6,588 nt of DNA, from positions 1 to 6,588 of the forward strand of contig JBJXEZ010000180.1 of the NCBI GenBank assembly GCA_046153695.1, read 5' to 3'. The translations under genes were made by a program, and so were the position numbers. How positions within the stretch are numbered: position 1 is the stretch's first letter; the number at the start of each line of letters is the position of its first letter. Shown piece after piece: positions 5,913 to 6,588 of this stretch. This DNA is from M3007 sp046153695. Lineage in GTDB: Bacteria; Bacteroidota; Bacteroidia; Chitinophagales; Saprospiraceae. The notes below the pieces were generated by a model, which had not been told where the DNA came from, did no database searches, and worked only from the letters and a program-made list of their open reading frames with translations.

Positions 5913-5979
5913 GGTTTGTGTATCTGCCGTTGCGGGCTTTTGCCGCAATGGGCAGATACACATTGTTAGCGGTTCGTTG
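5913..5979 (-). repeat. attC-like hairpin 1, downstream of the VOC gene
   Basis: On the minus strand the element opens with CAACGAACCGCTAACA (5979-5964). It then forms a 12-bp perfect stem, TGTGTATCTGCC (plus 5917-5928) with GGCAGATACACA (5951-5962), and an inner stem TTGCGG/CCGCAA (5930-5935 with 5943-5948). The opening block is shared at 15 of 16 positions with the second repeat at 6520-6535, while the stems differ. That is how integron attC sites behave: conserved R boxes, variable stems. The closing GTTAG-like box is degraded here to GTCAG (about 5914-5910). It could instead be an unrelated palindrome or a terminator without a T-run. Confidence 0.5.
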
Positions 5980-5997
5980 TTTTTTTGATAATATTTT

Positions 5998-6360
5998 TTA
6001 CCATTGTTGAAATCTAATTCCTACTTGATTATCTAAAATTGCGAATTCTTTTGCTCCCCAAGGTCTTTTCGTAACCTTGCTAAGATTTGGGTGAAGTAGA
6101 TGAGGATGAGAAAACGATACTTCTGTAAATACTTCTTCAATATTATTTGTTTCAAGCCTTAGCTCTGGGTAATGCTCTTTGGCTAATTGTTCGTCTTGAA
6201 ATACCATAATTCTTATTCCGTCCTTACTTAATACACAATATGGTTGTGATGTATTTAAATCTTGGTGTTCAATTGTAAATTTCAAACAATCGACAAATAA
6301 TTTAAGTCCGTCTGCAATGTCGATATAGAACACACTTGGTACTAACTTTGAAAAATTCAT
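5998..6360 (-). CDS. VOC-superfamily protein (glyoxalase/bleomycin-resistance-like)
   Basis: A 120-residue single-module protein of the vicinal oxygen chelate fold, the usual length for bleomycin-resistance-type members that act as dimers. The first repeat is LVPSVFYIDIADGLKLFVDCLKF (6-28), with YCVLSKDGIRIMVFQ (41-55). The second holds ELRLETNNIEEVFTEV (66-81) and the typical ending RPWGAKEFAILDNQVGIRFQQ (99-119). The usual metal-ligand positions show no clear His/Glu set, so a ligand-binding rather than enzymatic role is possible; the substrate is unknown. The gene is clearly AT-rich compared with the others, suggesting transfer. It lies between two attC-like repeats, with its start about 37 bp after one and its stop 19 bp before the opening block of the next. 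No Shine-Dalgarno site or promoter is obvious; the leader is A-rich. Confidence 0.85.
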   Translation of the reverse strand: MNFSKLVPSVFYIDIADGLKLFVDCLKFTIEHQDLNTSQPYCVLSKDGIRIMVFQDEQLAKEHYPELRLETNNIEEVFTEVSFSHPHLLHPNLSKVTKRPWGAKEFAILDNQVGIRFQQW

Positions 6361-6392
6361 ATTCGCATTTTTTATTTTTGTCTTTCTTCAAT

Positions 6393-6535
6393 GAACGCTA
6401 ACGTTTCGCAGCTTGGCGAAGTGGCGGAAATCGGAGCACAAATGTTCAGTTTTGCACAAAAGCTCAATCGAAGAACTGAACTTGAATTTAGCACTACACC
6501 CGCCATTTTGCCAAACTGCTGTTAGCCGTTCGTTG
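6393..6535 (-). repeat. attC-like site 2: long imperfect inverted repeat of about 140 bp
   Basis: The outer arms pair GAAC-GCTAAC (6393-6402) with GTTAGC-C-GTTC (6521-6531), a single bulged C at 6527. After an asymmetric internal loop (GTTTC against T), 6408-6427 pairs with 6500-6519 with one mismatch (C6412/A6515) and two G-U pairs. A central stem, GTTCAGTT (6444-6451) with AACTGAAC (6474-6481), lies within the loop. The terminal GTTAG/CTAAC boxes, bulged bases, long stem and total length near 140 bp are what integron attC sites show (about 57-141 bp). The boxes are close to, not identical with, the GTTRRRY consensus. A MITE or REP-type element is the alternative. Confidence 0.6.
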
Positions 6536-6547
6536 TTTTTCTTTTCA

Positions 6548-6588
6548 TTATAAATATTCGCCTTTGATTACAAAAAACGTTCCCCTAA
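6548..6588 (-). CDS. Possible C-terminal end of an unidentified ORF, cut by the window edge
   Basis: On the minus strand the frame entering from the right edge reads RGTFFVIKGEYL and stops with TAA at 6550-6548. Only 12 complete codons are available, so no family can be named. Its stop lies 12 bp before the CAACGAAC block at 6535-6520, much as the VOC stop lies 19 bp before the equivalent block. That position is the main reason to take it as the end of a real gene, the next cassette. The A/T-rich composition resembles the VOC gene. Confidence 0.35.
   Translation of the reverse strand, partial: RGTFFVIKGEYL

Noticed and set aside
6393..6535. CRISPR or insertion-sequence end as an explanation of the right-hand repeat
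   Set aside because: There is no repeated spacer unit, and no transposase frame or matching pair of terminal repeats around a transposase is visible.

Overview
The window looks like chromosomal DNA from a member of the Bacteroidetes (Bacteroidota), probably a fairly GC-rich environmental lineage such as the Saprospiria or Chitinophagia. The lineage is inference. The phylum rests on three things seen here: promoters of the TTG-N(17-23)-TAnnTTTG type, A/T-rich leaders without Shine-Dalgarno sites, and a BlaI/M56 pair whose M56 protein has the long C-terminal tail common in this phylum.

Layout, left to right. A perfect 18-bp palindrome (1-60) lies beyond the 3' end of a minus-strand membrane acyltransferase (72-1205). 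A divergent intergenic region with a clear promoter (1339-1370) drives a plus-strand pair: an SPFH/Band 7 membrane protein (1415-2266) and, 10 bp later, a small ribbon-helix-helix protein (2277-2471). A symmetrical hairpin (2500-2550) separates this pair from a convergent minus-strand operon. That operon is a BlaI-family repressor (4886-5317) overlapping by 4 bp an M56/BlaR1-type membrane metalloprotease (2571-4889). Two perfect palindromes, CTACGAA-N4-TTCGTAG, 30 bp apart, lie upstream of the repressor. One fills the spacer of the predicted promoter, so the operon is probably autorepressed and released by protease-mediated signalling.

From 5427 to 5997 there is no convincing gene. This stretch holds a candidate small-RNA unit (minus-strand promoter-like box at 5852-5859, terminator hairpin at 5625-5677) and a long hairpin (5917-5962). 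The right end (about 5913-6588) has a different character. It is AT-rich (one 60-base line counts to 32% G+C, against 60% for a line inside the M56 gene). It carries a small VOC-fold gene and the tail of another possible ORF. Each minus-strand ORF is followed within about 30 bp by the same CAACGAACsGCTAACA block, which opens a long imperfect inverted repeat. This is the layout of gene cassettes with attC sites in a chromosomal integron, and it is the most interesting part of the window.

Other points of note are a roughly 15-residue insertion, bounded by an imperfect inverted repeat, in the DNA-binding domain of the BlaI-type repressor, and the recurring but functionally obscure SPFH plus RHH gene pair.
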